Source of the DNA: CAZUCE01 sp964619265
GTDB taxonomy: Bacteria; Planctomycetota; UBA1135; GCA-002686595
Direction: 5' to 3'
Length of the DNA: 64,000 nucleotides
Assembly: GCA_964619265.1 (NCBI GenBank)
Contig: CAZUCE010000014.1
Location: 1-64,000 of the forward strand
Below are positions 8,553 through 16,764 of this stretch, piece after piece (positions within the stretch are counted from its first letter, which is position 1; each line of letters starts with the position of its first letter). Under the pieces are notes generated by a model, which was given only the letters and a program-made list of their open reading frames with translations, had not been told where the DNA came from and did no database searches. The translations under genes were made by a program, and so were the position numbers.

Positions 8553-9715
8553 AGTTGCTCCTTGGGGTGGCTGAGTGAGCCGTAGGGCTTGGCCACCGGG
8601 AGACCAAGTTCAGAACGGATCTGAGCAAAGGGTGCCTTGATCCGGTCGTAGATGAAATGCAAGCGCTCGTCGTAGTGAGCGAACGCGGACTTCATCGCGT
8701 CGATGGAGAGGCGCTCCAGCTCTTCTAGGTCGCAGCCGAATTGCTTGGCCGCGATCAGATACTCGTCTGACAGGGTCGTTCCGCTCATCAGTCGGTTGTC
8801 CGTGTTGAGCGTGAGCCGATAGCCGAGCTCACGGAAGGTCCGGAACGGATGGGACTCGAGGCTTTCCGTTGCGCCGGTGTGCACGTTGGACGATAGGCAG
8901 ATCTCGATCGGAATGCGGTGGTCGAGAATGTACTGGGCCAAGTTGCCGATCTTGATCACCTTGCCGTCGTGGATGGCCATGTCCTCGATCAAGCGCGTGC
9001 CGTGACCGATGCGGTGAGCACCGCAGTATTGCAGGGCCTGCCAGATGCTCTCCGGTCCAAAGCTCTCACCGGCGTGGATCGTGATCGAGAAATTCTTGCG
9101 CTTGGCGAGCTGGAACGCGCGCAGGTGTTCGTTGGCCGGGTGCCCCGCTTCCTCTCCTGCTAGGTCGAAGCCAACGCAGCTCTGTTCGCGGTAGGCGATG
9201 GCCAACTCTGCGAGCTTGACCGAAAGGTCGGGAGACTCGTTGCGCAATGCGCAGACGATCAGGCCGAACCCCACCTGGAAGGCTTCGCTCGCGCGGGTGA
9301 GGCCGCGCAGGACGGCGTGCATGACGCCATCTAAGCCGAGCCCGCCCTGGGTGTGGAAGTGGGGGGCAAAGCGGACTTCGGCGTAGACGATGCCGTCCTG
9401 GGCCGAGTCTTCCAGGTATTCGTAGGCGGCTCGCTCGAGGGCCTGCGCGCTTTGGAGGACGGCAATCGTGTGGGCGAAGCCTTCCAGATAGAGCGGAAGG
9501 GAGCCGCGATCGGCGCCGGCGAAGAACCAGGCCCCCAGCTTCTCGGGATCGGACTCGGGCAGCCCGTCGTAATCGCATTCGGCGGCCAGTTCGAGGACGG
9601 TCGCCGGCCGCATGGAGCCGTCCAGATGGTCGTGGAGCGAGACCTTGGGGATCCGGCGAATCAGGTCGAGATCGAGGGCGTCGGCCGAGCCGGCGGATTG
9701 GGAGGAGTCGGACAT
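8549..9715 (-). CDS. add: Adenosine deaminase
   Basis: 388 residues, the usual length. It deaminates adenosine (and deoxyadenosine) to inosine in purine salvage. Visible motifs are the N-terminal HDHLDGS zinc ligands, ITIHAGES with the catalytic Glu after HAG, IGHGTRL, and the C-terminal LNTDNRLMS block. The latter has Asn where Escherichia-type enzymes have a second Asp (NTDDP); an NTDN form is known in actinobacterial enzymes. First gene of a minus-strand pair with the esterase. The divergent 316-bp region to the radical SAM gene should hold its promoter. Confidence 0.92.
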   Translation of the reverse strand: MSDSSQSAGSADALDLDLIRRIPKVSLHDHLDGSMRPATVLELAAECDYDGLPESDPEKLGAWFFAGADRGSLPLYLEGFAHTIAVLQSAQALERAAYEYLEDSAQDGIVYAEVRFAPHFHTQGGLGLDGVMHAVLRGLTRASEAFQVGFGLIVCALRNESPDLSVKLAELAIAYREQSCVGFDLAGEEAGHPANEHLRAFQLAKRKNFSITIHAGESFGPESIWQALQYCGAHRIGHGTRLIEDMAIHDGKVIKIGNLAQYILDHRIPIEICLSSNVHTGATESLESHPFRTFRELGYRLTLNTDNRLMSGTTLSDEYLIAAKQFGCDLEELERLSIDAMKSAFAHYDERLHFIYDRIKAPFAQIRSELGLPVAKPYGSLSHPKEQL

Positions 9716-10031
9716 GGCCGGGGAGCTTGAGGGAAGGGGGCTGGAGCCTTGTGTGTACCCCGCCGAAGGGGTTCCTAGGACCCCTCTGTGGGGAGGCGAA
9801 GACAGCCGGCTCGGTTCGCGGATGGGTCCGAGCTGGCCTGGCGATAGGGGGCGGGGCTGCGGCGGGGCCGGAAGGCGGCTTCTGAGGGCCGCACGGGCCC
9901 GTTTCCTGGAGTATGCTCAGGCAACCCTCCCGTCCACGTCCGATTTTGTTCAGAGGGCCCGCTGCCGGACCCTTCCAGCGAGCGTCCCCCCCCGGTGAGG
10001 CCCCGTGACGGGGCGACCAGAAGCTGCCTCC
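9716..10031. promoter_or_regulatory. Divergent intergenic region add / radical SAM gene
   Basis: Non-coding stretch separating oppositely oriented genes, so both promoters are expected here. It contains the short hairpin CCCCTCTGTGGGG at 9781-9793, which recurs in other intergenic regions of the window, and a TATGCT hexamer near 9913 that could be a -10 element for the rightward gene. No convincing -35 element was found. Confidence 0.4.
9781..9793. repeat. CCCCTCTGTGGGG hairpin, copy 1
   Basis: Four-base-pair stem around TCTGT, 66 bp upstream of the adenosine deaminase start, in a divergent promoter region. Same core as the copies at 15771 and 30585. Confidence 0.6.
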
Positions 10032-11189
10032 ATGATCAACCTGAGCGCCGCACTTTCCAAGATGGTTCAGCTCCAGGGCTCCGTGCCCCGGACCCTGTTC
10101 CGCGACGGTCGAGCCTTCGACCCGATCCACATGTTCTTGGAGGTCACGTACCGCTGCAATCTGCGGTGCAACTTCTGCCAGTACCTCGACATCATCAAGG
10201 GCGAGGTGGAGACCGTCGGTCCGGTCAAGGAATTCAAGACCGAAGAGATCATCAAGGCGATCGATGAGTTCCCGAAGGGGCGCCTGATCACCTTCTCGGG
10301 CGGCGAGACGCTGGTCCGCCGGGACTTCCCGGAGACGTTGCGGCATGCCAGCCGCTCGCACCGCACGCACATCATTTCGAACGGCGCGCTGATCAAGGAA
10401 GACATCGCCGAGTTGTACACCGACCTGGCTCCGAAGCGGGTTTGGAACAAGGGCCTGGTGCTGGTCGGGATCAGCCTCGAAGGCGACGAGAAACGCCACG
10501 ACGAAGTGGTCGGACGCAAGGGCTCCTATCGGCGTACCATCGAGGGCATCCGGCACATGGTTCGGCTGCGCAAGGAGAAGGGGAAGGTCTTTCCCAAGTT
10601 CAACCTCAAGATGGTGGTGACCGAGGACACCGTGCACGGCATGGTCGAATTCATGGAACTGGCCGAGGAGCTGGGCATGGATTTGGTCAACTTCATGGCC
10701 GAGCACGACCTGGTCGGGCACTCCGCCACGCTGATTTCGGATCCGCTGCAAAGCCGCCTGAATGTGCCCCAAGCGCGGCCCCAGGGGGTCGATCCGGAAT
10801 TCCTGCGGGAGCAACTGGTGGCCTGCTATGCGAAAGAGAAGCAAACCGATGTTCAAATCCGCCTGACGCCTCCGGGCCTGCCGATCGACGAGTTCGTGCG
10901 TCACTACACGGAAGACCGCGAGCTGAGCAAGAGCGACTACGTGTGCGAGAGCCCCTGGGCCCGCATCCAGCTCACCGCGGATGGTCGCTACTCCCCGTGC
11001 TACTACATGCGCACCGGGGACAGCCGCCAGGAAACCATGCGCGAAGTCTGGAACGGCGAGGACTTCAAGGCGTTCCGCCGCGCGATCCGCGAAGACAAGA
11101 TCTATCAGGGCTGCAACGGCTGTTGCAATCTGAAGTACATCGGGCCCAAGAAGTACGGCCTGGAAGGCCTCGAGGCCCAAGCCTCCTAA
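10032..11189 (+). CDS. Radical SAM/SPASM domain protein
   Basis: 385 residues. The radical SAM cluster motif is CNLRCNFCQY (C42, C46, C49), followed by the glycine-rich TFSGGETL SAM-binding block. The C-terminus carries a SPASM-like set of cysteines (YVCESPWARIQ, SPCYYM, QGCNGCCNLKY) that should bind one or two auxiliary Fe-S clusters. Such proteins modify peptides (PqqE, anaerobic sulfatase-maturase type) or lipids (HpnH type). Sulfatase maturation is not supported, because both sulfatase-fold proteins here have Thr at the nucleophile position. No precursor peptide gene was recognised next to it. ATG 10032 is preferred to GTG 10005. Substrate unknown. Confidence 0.85.
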   Translation: MINLSAALSKMVQLQGSVPRTLFRDGRAFDPIHMFLEVTYRCNLRCNFCQYLDIIKGEVETVGPVKEFKTEEIIKAIDEFPKGRLITFSGGETLVRRDFPETLRHASRSHRTHIISNGALIKEDIAELYTDLAPKRVWNKGLVLVGISLEGDEKRHDEVVGRKGSYRRTIEGIRHMVRLRKEKGKVFPKFNLKMVVTEDTVHGMVEFMELAEELGMDLVNFMAEHDLVGHSATLISDPLQSRLNVPQARPQGVDPEFLREQLVACYAKEKQTDVQIRLTPPGLPIDEFVRHYTEDRELSKSDYVCESPWARIQLTADGRYSPCYYMRTGDSRQETMREVWNGEDFKAFRRAIREDKIYQGCNGCCNLKYIGPKKYGLEGLEAQAS

Positions 11190-11247
11190 CCAGAGTCGGA
11201 GCGACTCGCGTGACATCGGGCAGGCGGACGACGTATCGTCCGCCCCT

Positions 11248-12711
11248 ATGAGACTCCGATTCGCCCCCAGTCCGACCGGCCAGCTTCACATCGGCGGCGC
11301 TCGCACCGCGCTGTTCAACTGGGCCGTGGCCCGCAAGTCCGGAGGCCAGTTTCTCCTGCGTGTGGAGGACACCGATCCCGAACGCTCGAAGCGCGAGTAC
11401 GAGGAGGCCATTTTTGACGGCTTGCGCTGGCTCGGGCTGACCTGGGACGAAGGCCCCGATGCGGGCGGGCCCCACGGGCCCTACCGGCAGTCCGAGCGCT
11501 CGGACGTGCACCTGGGGATCGCAGCCCAACTGCGGCGCTCCGGATGGGCCTATCCGTGCTTTTGCTCCAAGGAGCGGCTCGACAGCCTGCGCGCGGAGCA
11601 GGAGGCCGCGAAGCAGACCCCACGCTACGACGGGTTGTGCCGAGACGTCTCCGAGGAGCAGGCTCGAACTCGCATGGATGCAGGAGACTCGTTCGTTCTC
11701 CGCTTTCGCACGCCGGAGGGCTCGACGACCTTCCGCGACCTGATTCGCGGCGAGGTGACCTTTGAGAACATCGAAGTCGACGACTGGGTCTTGGTGCGCA
11801 CCGACGGCACCCCGACGTACAACTTCGTTTGCGTCTGCGACGACGCCGCGATGGAGATTACCCACGTGGTGCGCGGCGAAGAGCACCTGGTGAACACGCC
11901 CAAGCAGATCCTCTTGTACGAGGTCCTGGGAGCCTCCGCGCCGACCTTCGCACACCTCCCGCTGATGCTTGGGACGGGTGGCAAGAAGATGAGCAAGCGC
12001 GATGGAGACACCGCCTTGACCGACTACCGGGAGGCCGGCTATCCGCCCGAAGCCGTTCTCAACTTCCTAGCGCTCCAGGGCTGGGCTCTCGACGGCGAGA
12101 CCGAGATTTTTTCCGTCGAGACGCTGATCGAACGCTTCGATCTGGAGCGCGTCTCCAAAGGCGGCTCGATCTTCGACCCTGAGAAGTTCAAGTGGATGGC
12201 CGGCGAGTACCTGCGCGCCGAGCCCCTGTCTCAAACGGCGGAGCGCTCGCGGCCGTTTGTGGTCGCGAAGGAACTGGCCACCGAAGCCGAACTGACCGAG
12301 CGCGCCGCCTGGTTCGAGCGCGCCGTGGACACGATTCGCGAGCGCGTGCAGCTGTATTCCGAGGTGCCCAGCGCACTGGACTACTTGTTTGCTCCCGACG
12401 ACGCTGTCCCGTTCGACGAGAAGGCCGAGAAGGGGGCGCGCAAGCACGGGCCAGATGGCCTCGCCGTTTTGGTTGACCTCGAGGATTGGCTCGCGAGTCA
12501 CCTCTCGCCTGGCGTAGGCAGCGAAGCCCTCGGGGCCGAGCTGAAGTCCTGGGTCAAGCAACGGGGAGTGAAATTCCCAGTTGCCTTCCAGCCGCTGCGC
12601 TGCGCGCTAACAGGGAAAGCCGGCGGCCCGGAGCTTGCCGATGTCCTGCTCTTGCTGGGTCTCGAACGCGCCCAGGCTCGCCTTCGCGCGGGCCAGGTTC
12701 GTTTGGCCTAG
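11248..12711 (+). CDS. gltX: Glutamyl-tRNA synthetase
   Basis: 487 residues, full length for a bacterial class I GluRS, which charges tRNA-Glu (and possibly tRNA-Gln for transamidation). The HIGH-type motif is in APSPTGQLHIGGAR near the N-terminus and the KMSKR loop is in GGKKMSKRDGDTAL near residue 247. A CFCSK and YDGLC pair between residues ~105 and 135 resembles the zinc knuckle of some GluRS enzymes. The C-terminal anticodon-binding region is intact. It follows the radical SAM gene by 58 bp on the same strand, possibly cotranscribed, and converges on the sulfotransferase gene. Confidence 0.97.
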   Translation: MRLRFAPSPTGQLHIGGARTALFNWAVARKSGGQFLLRVEDTDPERSKREYEEAIFDGLRWLGLTWDEGPDAGGPHGPYRQSERSDVHLGIAAQLRRSGWAYPCFCSKERLDSLRAEQEAAKQTPRYDGLCRDVSEEQARTRMDAGDSFVLRFRTPEGSTTFRDLIRGEVTFENIEVDDWVLVRTDGTPTYNFVCVCDDAAMEITHVVRGEEHLVNTPKQILLYEVLGASAPTFAHLPLMLGTGGKKMSKRDGDTALTDYREAGYPPEAVLNFLALQGWALDGETEIFSVETLIERFDLERVSKGGSIFDPEKFKWMAGEYLRAEPLSQTAERSRPFVVAKELATEAELTERAAWFERAVDTIRERVQLYSEVPSALDYLFAPDDAVPFDEKAEKGARKHGPDGLAVLVDLEDWLASHLSPGVGSEALGAELKSWVKQRGVKFPVAFQPLRCALTGKAGGPELADVLLLLGLERAQARLRAGQVRLA

Positions 12712-12813
12712 CGGCCGGCCCGGCCCGTCGCCGGGTTCTGGCGAGCGCGTCTTGGGGGCTACGCTTGGGGGAGGAGCGCTTGGAGAGAAACGGTCCCTCC
12801 CGCCAGCTGGTTG

Positions 12814-13566
12814 CTAGGCGAGCAGGCGGTGGGCGAACAGCTTCTCGTAAAGCACCGTGCAACGTTCGGCGAGGGGTTCGAGCTCTCTCGGTAGCTCGGC
12901 CGTAGGCGGGCGTTCGGGGCGAAAGCCGGTTGAGGCGCGCACGTTCGTGTAGCGGGTTTCGCCCCATACCCCGTCGGTTTCGCGCGGTCCGGTGCCCCAG
13001 CTCAGCATTTGTTCGTGGAACGGAAGGCCGAGGCGTTCGCAAAACGCCGCCAGCACGCCGGCGGGATCGCGCAGTAGGTCACGGGAGTCGAGGACCGGAG
13101 GAGTGTCGCCGGTTCGTTCCGCCACGCGATCGAAGATGGCGACCTGTTGGGGAAGTCCGGTATCAGCCAGGGCCGGGCCGGGCCAAACCCGGTGCAGGGA
13201 TGCGAGCATCGCGCGCGGCTCGCGGATCAGGAACGCGTGGGTCAATTGGTCGAGCCACGCGCCCTGCATGCCGTCGAGCAAATGCTGGGACATGTGCTTT
13301 TGGAAGTGGACGCGGGTCCCCTCGGGGATCTCGCCGGCGGTCAGCCGCCGAACGACCGAGCGCCAGTCGGTGTCGCCGCTTTCGATGACCCGGGCAAATC
13401 CGGGGTGTTGGATGCCGGTGACCTTGAGGTAGTGGGCATAGAACGGTTCGTCGACGACGACCGTATCTCCGCGGGATTCGAACGCGCGCATCAGGGGCGT
13501 CGCGACATTGCGAGGCCCCGACCACATGGCCAAGCGGAGCAAAGCGGAGGCGTCGTGGGCGGTCAT
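12814..13566 (-). CDS. Sulfotransferase-like protein
   Basis: 250 residues. The N-terminal MWSGPRNVATPLMRAFESR block resembles the PAPS-binding loop of sulfotransferase-like proteins of the type fused to aminotransferases in plants; VDEPFYAHYL and FLIREPRAMLASL are further family blocks, the last being the usual PAPS 3'-phosphate region. The predicted reaction is transfer of sulfate from PAPS to an unknown acceptor. It lies 19 bp downstream of the acetyltransferase gene, as the last gene of the KAS III, acetyltransferase and sulfotransferase set. No PAPS-synthesis genes are in the window. Confidence 0.75.
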   Translation of the reverse strand: MTAHDASALLRLAMWSGPRNVATPLMRAFESRGDTVVVDEPFYAHYLKVTGIQHPGFARVIESGDTDWRSVVRRLTAGEIPEGTRVHFQKHMSQHLLDGMQGAWLDQLTHAFLIREPRAMLASLHRVWPGPALADTGLPQQVAIFDRVAERTGDTPPVLDSRDLLRDPAGVLAAFCERLGLPFHEQMLSWGTGPRETDGVWGETRYTNVRASTGFRPERPPTAELPRELEPLAERCTVLYEKLFAHRLLA

Positions 13567-13585
13567 CGCGGTTGAAGAGCCGGGT

Positions 13586-14614
13586 CTACCGGAGAAAGGA
13601 TCGATGGAACGTGTACTTGGTGCGAACCATGTCCATGTCCAAGTTGAAAGCGACTTTGATCATTCCGTAGTTGTTCAGCTGGGTGTCGGCTTCCTTGTAG
13701 TCGCCGCGGCTGGACCAGGTGTGGGCTCGGCTTAGCATCTGCCCGACCTGGCCACGGGCATCGCGTACGGCCAGCAGGGCGCGGCCGGAGACCAGTACGC
13801 CGGTGTGTTTTTCGAGACCGCGGTTCAATTGGTGACCTAAAAAACCGACCAGCTCGCCGGCGGATTCGGCGACCCATACCTGATGGTCAGCGACTTCGCC
13901 GCGCAGGGCGTCTTCGCAATAGTTGCGCGCCCAGCGCGACATCAAGCTGCCTGCGTGGACGGCCGGGATGTCGTCGTCGAGGTGGTAGCGGTTGAGCGTG
14001 AAACTCTTTCCGGACAGGTCGCAGACCGCGTCGACATCGCGCTCCTCGAGGGCTCGCACCACTCCGTCGAATCCGTAGGTTGCCGGATCGAGCGTCCCGG
14101 TCCCCCGGCGCTTCGCGTCGTAGGCCATGGAGACCAGCGTCTCGACCAGCCTGAATCCTGCGTCGGTGAGTTCCTGGTAAGCGGAGATGTCGGCTGAGTC
14201 CGAACGCACGGAAACGTGATCGAAGCCCTCGCGCTGAACCACGAAGGGCAGGCACGACAGAAGCGCGCGATAGACCCGGGCGGGGTCGGGGTGACCGGGC
14301 CTTGCGAGGAGGAACGGAATTCCGCTCATCGAAAGGCCAAGCAGTTCGGAATCTGCGGGGATCGGCTGAACGAGCATCAGCCCAGCGGGGCGGTCGTCCT
14401 CCCGGTCGAGAGCCAGCAGGCGAACCGTGCCGGCTTGCTCGAAAGACTCTTGGAGGCGTTCGCCCAGGTGAGCCAAGGCCCCCTCGGTGGGAACCTTCCG
14501 GTGCCTACGAAAATCGTCGTAGGCGAAGTCGGTCAGCAGTTCTTGGCGGACGGCCGGGGACAGTTCGTCCGTCTCACGGACAAGGACACGCGCTCTTGAG
14601 CTCATGGGAGACAT
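13586..14614 (-). CDS. GNAT-family N-acetyltransferase
   Basis: About 342 residues. The C-terminal half has the GNAT shape: VWVAESAGELVGFLGHQL (beta-strand pair), then a GQVGQML loop as a degenerate acetyl-CoA pyrophosphate site, and a terminal NNYGMIKVAFNLDMDMV and KYTFHRSF ending like that of sugar-amine acetyltransferases of the WecD/RffC type. The N-terminal half may be a second, degenerate GNAT fold. Two ATGs nine bases apart (14614 and 14605) are equally plausible starts. It lies 70 bp downstream of the KAS III gene and 19 bp upstream of the sulfotransferase gene, so an operon is likely. The acceptor is unknown. Confidence 0.7.
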   Translation of the reverse strand: MSPMSSRARVLVRETDELSPAVRQELLTDFAYDDFRRHRKVPTEGALAHLGERLQESFEQAGTVRLLALDREDDRPAGLMLVQPIPADSELLGLSMSGIPFLLARPGHPDPARVYRALLSCLPFVVQREGFDHVSVRSDSADISAYQELTDAGFRLVETLVSMAYDAKRRGTGTLDPATYGFDGVVRALEERDVDAVCDLSGKSFTLNRYHLDDDIPAVHAGSLMSRWARNYCEDALRGEVADHQVWVAESAGELVGFLGHQLNRGLEKHTGVLVSGRALLAVRDARGQVGQMLSRAHTWSSRGDYKEADTQLNNYGMIKVAFNLDMDMVRTKYTFHRSFLR

Positions 14615-14684
14615 TCCACGCGATCGGGGCTCACGCGCGAAGGATTCCGCGGGTAGAGCCCTCAGGAGCTGGACGGGGGCCTGG

Positions 14685-15725
14685 CTACTCGCGCAGGAGG
14701 CGGGCTTCCTCGGGGGGAAGCCACCGGTAAAGGGTGCTGCCCCAGCCCATGCCGCCGCCGAGGGCCAGCAGCACCAAGGCCTCGCCCGTGGAGAAGCGTC
14801 CGGCGCGGGTGGCCTCATCGAGGGCCGTGGGGACGCTGGCGCTGGACGTGTTGCCGGTGTGGTCGATCGACATGATGACCTGCTCGGGGCTCAGCCCGGC
14901 CTGGCCCAGTCCGTCTTGAATGATGTTGGCGCTCGCGTGGTGGGGAATCACCCAATTCACGTCGCGGACGCCGAGTCCGGCGCGTTCTGCGGCCTGCTCA
15001 ACGCAGGCCTGGGTCGTGCGAACCGCAAAGGGGTAGACCTCGCGGAAGTCGCTGATCAAAAAGTGCTCGCCGCGCGCCATGCGCTCGCTGGTGATCGGGG
15101 CGCGCGTCCCACCGGCTGGAACGCGCAGGGCCGCGCCGGCCGAGCCGTCGGAGCCGGCCCAGAAGGACCGAAACCCGTACTGCGTGTCCGCGGTGGTGCG
15201 TTCGAGGACGACTGCGCCCGCGCCATCGGCGAACAGGCCGATCATGCGGAAGTCGCGCTTGTCGACGATGTGAGTCATCTTCTCGCCGGCTACGACGAGC
15301 GCTCGGCGGTAGCCGAGATTTTCCATCAGCGAGTCGGCCACGATCAGGGCGTTGAGGAACCCGGGACAGGCGTCCTGGAGCTGATGGAACACCGCGTTCG
15401 TGCCGAGTTCCGACTGGACGTGGCTGACCGAGTGGGGCGCCACGTGGTCTGTGGTGGCCGTGGACATGACGATCAGGTCCAGGTCGCCGGGTTCGAGGCC
15501 GGCGTCCGCCAGGGCGCGCTTGGACGCCTGCAAGGCCATGTCGCCGGTGCTTTCGCCCTCGGCCGCCCAGTGACGCACGGTGATCCCGTAGCGCTTGCGG
15601 ATCCACGTATCGAGGTCGCAACCGGCCTTCTCCGCGTCGAAATTCTCGACGAAGTCGAGGAGGTCCGAGTTCGAGACCTCGCGTGCGGGGAGGTAGCTAC
15701 CGGTTCCGGTGATCAGGCGAGGCAT
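14685..15725 (-). CDS. 3-oxoacyl-ACP synthase III (KAS III, FabH-like)
   Basis: 346 residues, the usual KAS III length. The Cys-His-Asn triad is complete: C120 in QDACPGF, H262 in PHHASANII and N292 in GNTSSASVP. The glycine-rich end (LALGGGMGWGSTL) is also typical. These enzymes condense an acyl-CoA with malonyl-ACP, either to start fatty acid synthesis or to make special lipids and secondary metabolites. Because the gene sits with an acetyltransferase and a sulfotransferase rather than with fab genes, a dedicated lipid pathway is my inference, and fabH is not assigned. ATG 15725 matches the conserved N-terminus (LITGTGSYLP). A CCCCTCTGCGGGG hairpin lies 46 bp upstream. Confidence 0.88.
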   Translation of the reverse strand: MPRLITGTGSYLPAREVSNSDLLDFVENFDAEKAGCDLDTWIRKRYGITVRHWAAEGESTGDMALQASKRALADAGLEPGDLDLIVMSTATTDHVAPHSVSHVQSELGTNAVFHQLQDACPGFLNALIVADSLMENLGYRRALVVAGEKMTHIVDKRDFRMIGLFADGAGAVVLERTTADTQYGFRSFWAGSDGSAGAALRVPAGGTRAPITSERMARGEHFLISDFREVYPFAVRTTQACVEQAAERAGLGVRDVNWVIPHHASANIIQDGLGQAGLSPEQVIMSIDHTGNTSSASVPTALDEATRAGRFSTGEALVLLALGGGMGWGSTLYRWLPPEEARLLRE

Positions 15726-15770
15726 AGGTGGGTTCCGAGGACTCTTCCGTGGCGTCCGAAACGAAGCATA

Positions 15771-15783
15771 CCCCTCTGCGGGG
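15771..15783. repeat. CCCCTCTGCGGGG hairpin, copy 2
   Basis: Same core as the copies at 9781 and 30585. It lies in the divergent region between the KAS III and anti-sigma genes, 46 bp upstream of the KAS III start. On the minus strand it is followed by TATGCT, a possible -10 element. Confidence 0.6.
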
Positions 15784-15903
15784 GCCGAGGCGGATCCGGG
15801 CTGGCTCCGGGGTGGCCCCTTGGCCTGCGAGGAGGCTGGGAAAGCGGGGGCCCGCGGGCTCTTGGCACTTTGGGAGAGCCGCCGGGTGGGTCGATGAGGC
15901 ACC

Positions 15904-16701
15904 GTGGATACGCCCGCTCCCAAGGACGATCCCGGGACGGCCGAAGCACCCGGGGAAGCGCCCGAGATTTCCTGTGAACAGGCCCGCCAGCTTTCTGGCT
16001 TGGCCCTGGACCGGCCGCTGCCGGTTTCGATCCGCCGGAAGCTCCGCGAACACTGGGACGACTGCGAGGCCTGTGCCGTGGGCCACGCCGAGGCCGCCCG
16101 GGCCTTGATCCGGCGTGGGGTGGACGATCGGCGCGCCGAGCCCCGCAATCGGCTCACGCCGATCTGGGCTCCTCTACGCCGCCGGCAGCATCGCTTCGTC
16201 CTCAAGTTCGTGGCCCTGTGCGCGATCGTCTTCGGCCTGTCTCAGACCCTGGGCTCCTGGGACCGGGATCCGACCTGTCGGGTGAGCCGGACCGCGGGAC
16301 AGGCTTGGATCGGCGGGTTTCCCATGGAGGACAAGCTCGAACGGGCCTGGCGATCGGATGTTTTGGTGACTGGGCCGGCCGGTGCCGCGCGGCTCGAGGT
16401 TGGGGAGCTGGTGCTCGAGCTTGGGCCGCTGACCGAGATTTTGGTGGAGAGCACCCTGACCAAGCGCCTGCGGCTCATGGGCGGCGAGCTGACCGCGAAG
16501 GGCACCGCCACGCTGCAGTGCGCCTTTGGGGTTTTGGAACTCGAGGACGCCCGGGCGTGGCTGGTTCTGGACGACGGATCGCTCCGGCTCGAGCTGGAGT
16601 CTGGGGCCGCGAATTGGATCACCGCCAGCGGAAAGCTGCCGATCGTGCCGGGCGAACGCCTCACCGCAGCCCCGGGCACGGCCGAGCGCGACCGCGTCTG
16701 A
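15904..16701 (+). CDS. Anti-sigma-factor-like protein with FecR-type periplasmic domain
   Basis: 265 residues, GTG start. The N-terminal part has a zinc-binding anti-sigma signature (C24, then HxxxCxxC at H50, C54 and C57). One membrane segment follows at about residues 98-114. The remainder is FecR-like: a stretch resembling LVTGPAGAARLEVGELVLEL, then beta-rich repeats. By analogy it should hold a sigma factor at the membrane and sense an envelope signal. No ECF sigma factor gene is adjacent: the gene to the left is the divergent KAS III and the next gene rightward is a glycosyltransferase. It probably controls a remote sigma factor, or only shares the architecture. Confidence 0.7.
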   Translation: MDTPAPKDDPGTAEAPGEAPEISCEQARQLSGLALDRPLPVSIRRKLREHWDDCEACAVGHAEAARALIRRGVDDRRAEPRNRLTPIWAPLRRRQHRFVLKFVALCAIVFGLSQTLGSWDRDPTCRVSRTAGQAWIGGFPMEDKLERAWRSDVLVTGPAGAARLEVGELVLELGPLTEILVESTLTKRLRLMGGELTAKGTATLQCAFGVLELEDARAWLVLDDGSLRLELESGAANWITASGKLPIVPGERLTAAPGTAERDRV

Positions 16702-16764
16702 CTTCGGGCTGCCGGGGTCCCGCTGACGCTGCGCCTTAGGCGGCTGGTAGGCTCAGGAGAGCGC

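Noticed and set aside
9066..11216. Very long minus-strand open frame across the add and radical SAM region
   Set aside because: It is antisense or out of frame to two genes with complete catalytic motifs; long shadow frames are expected at this GC content.
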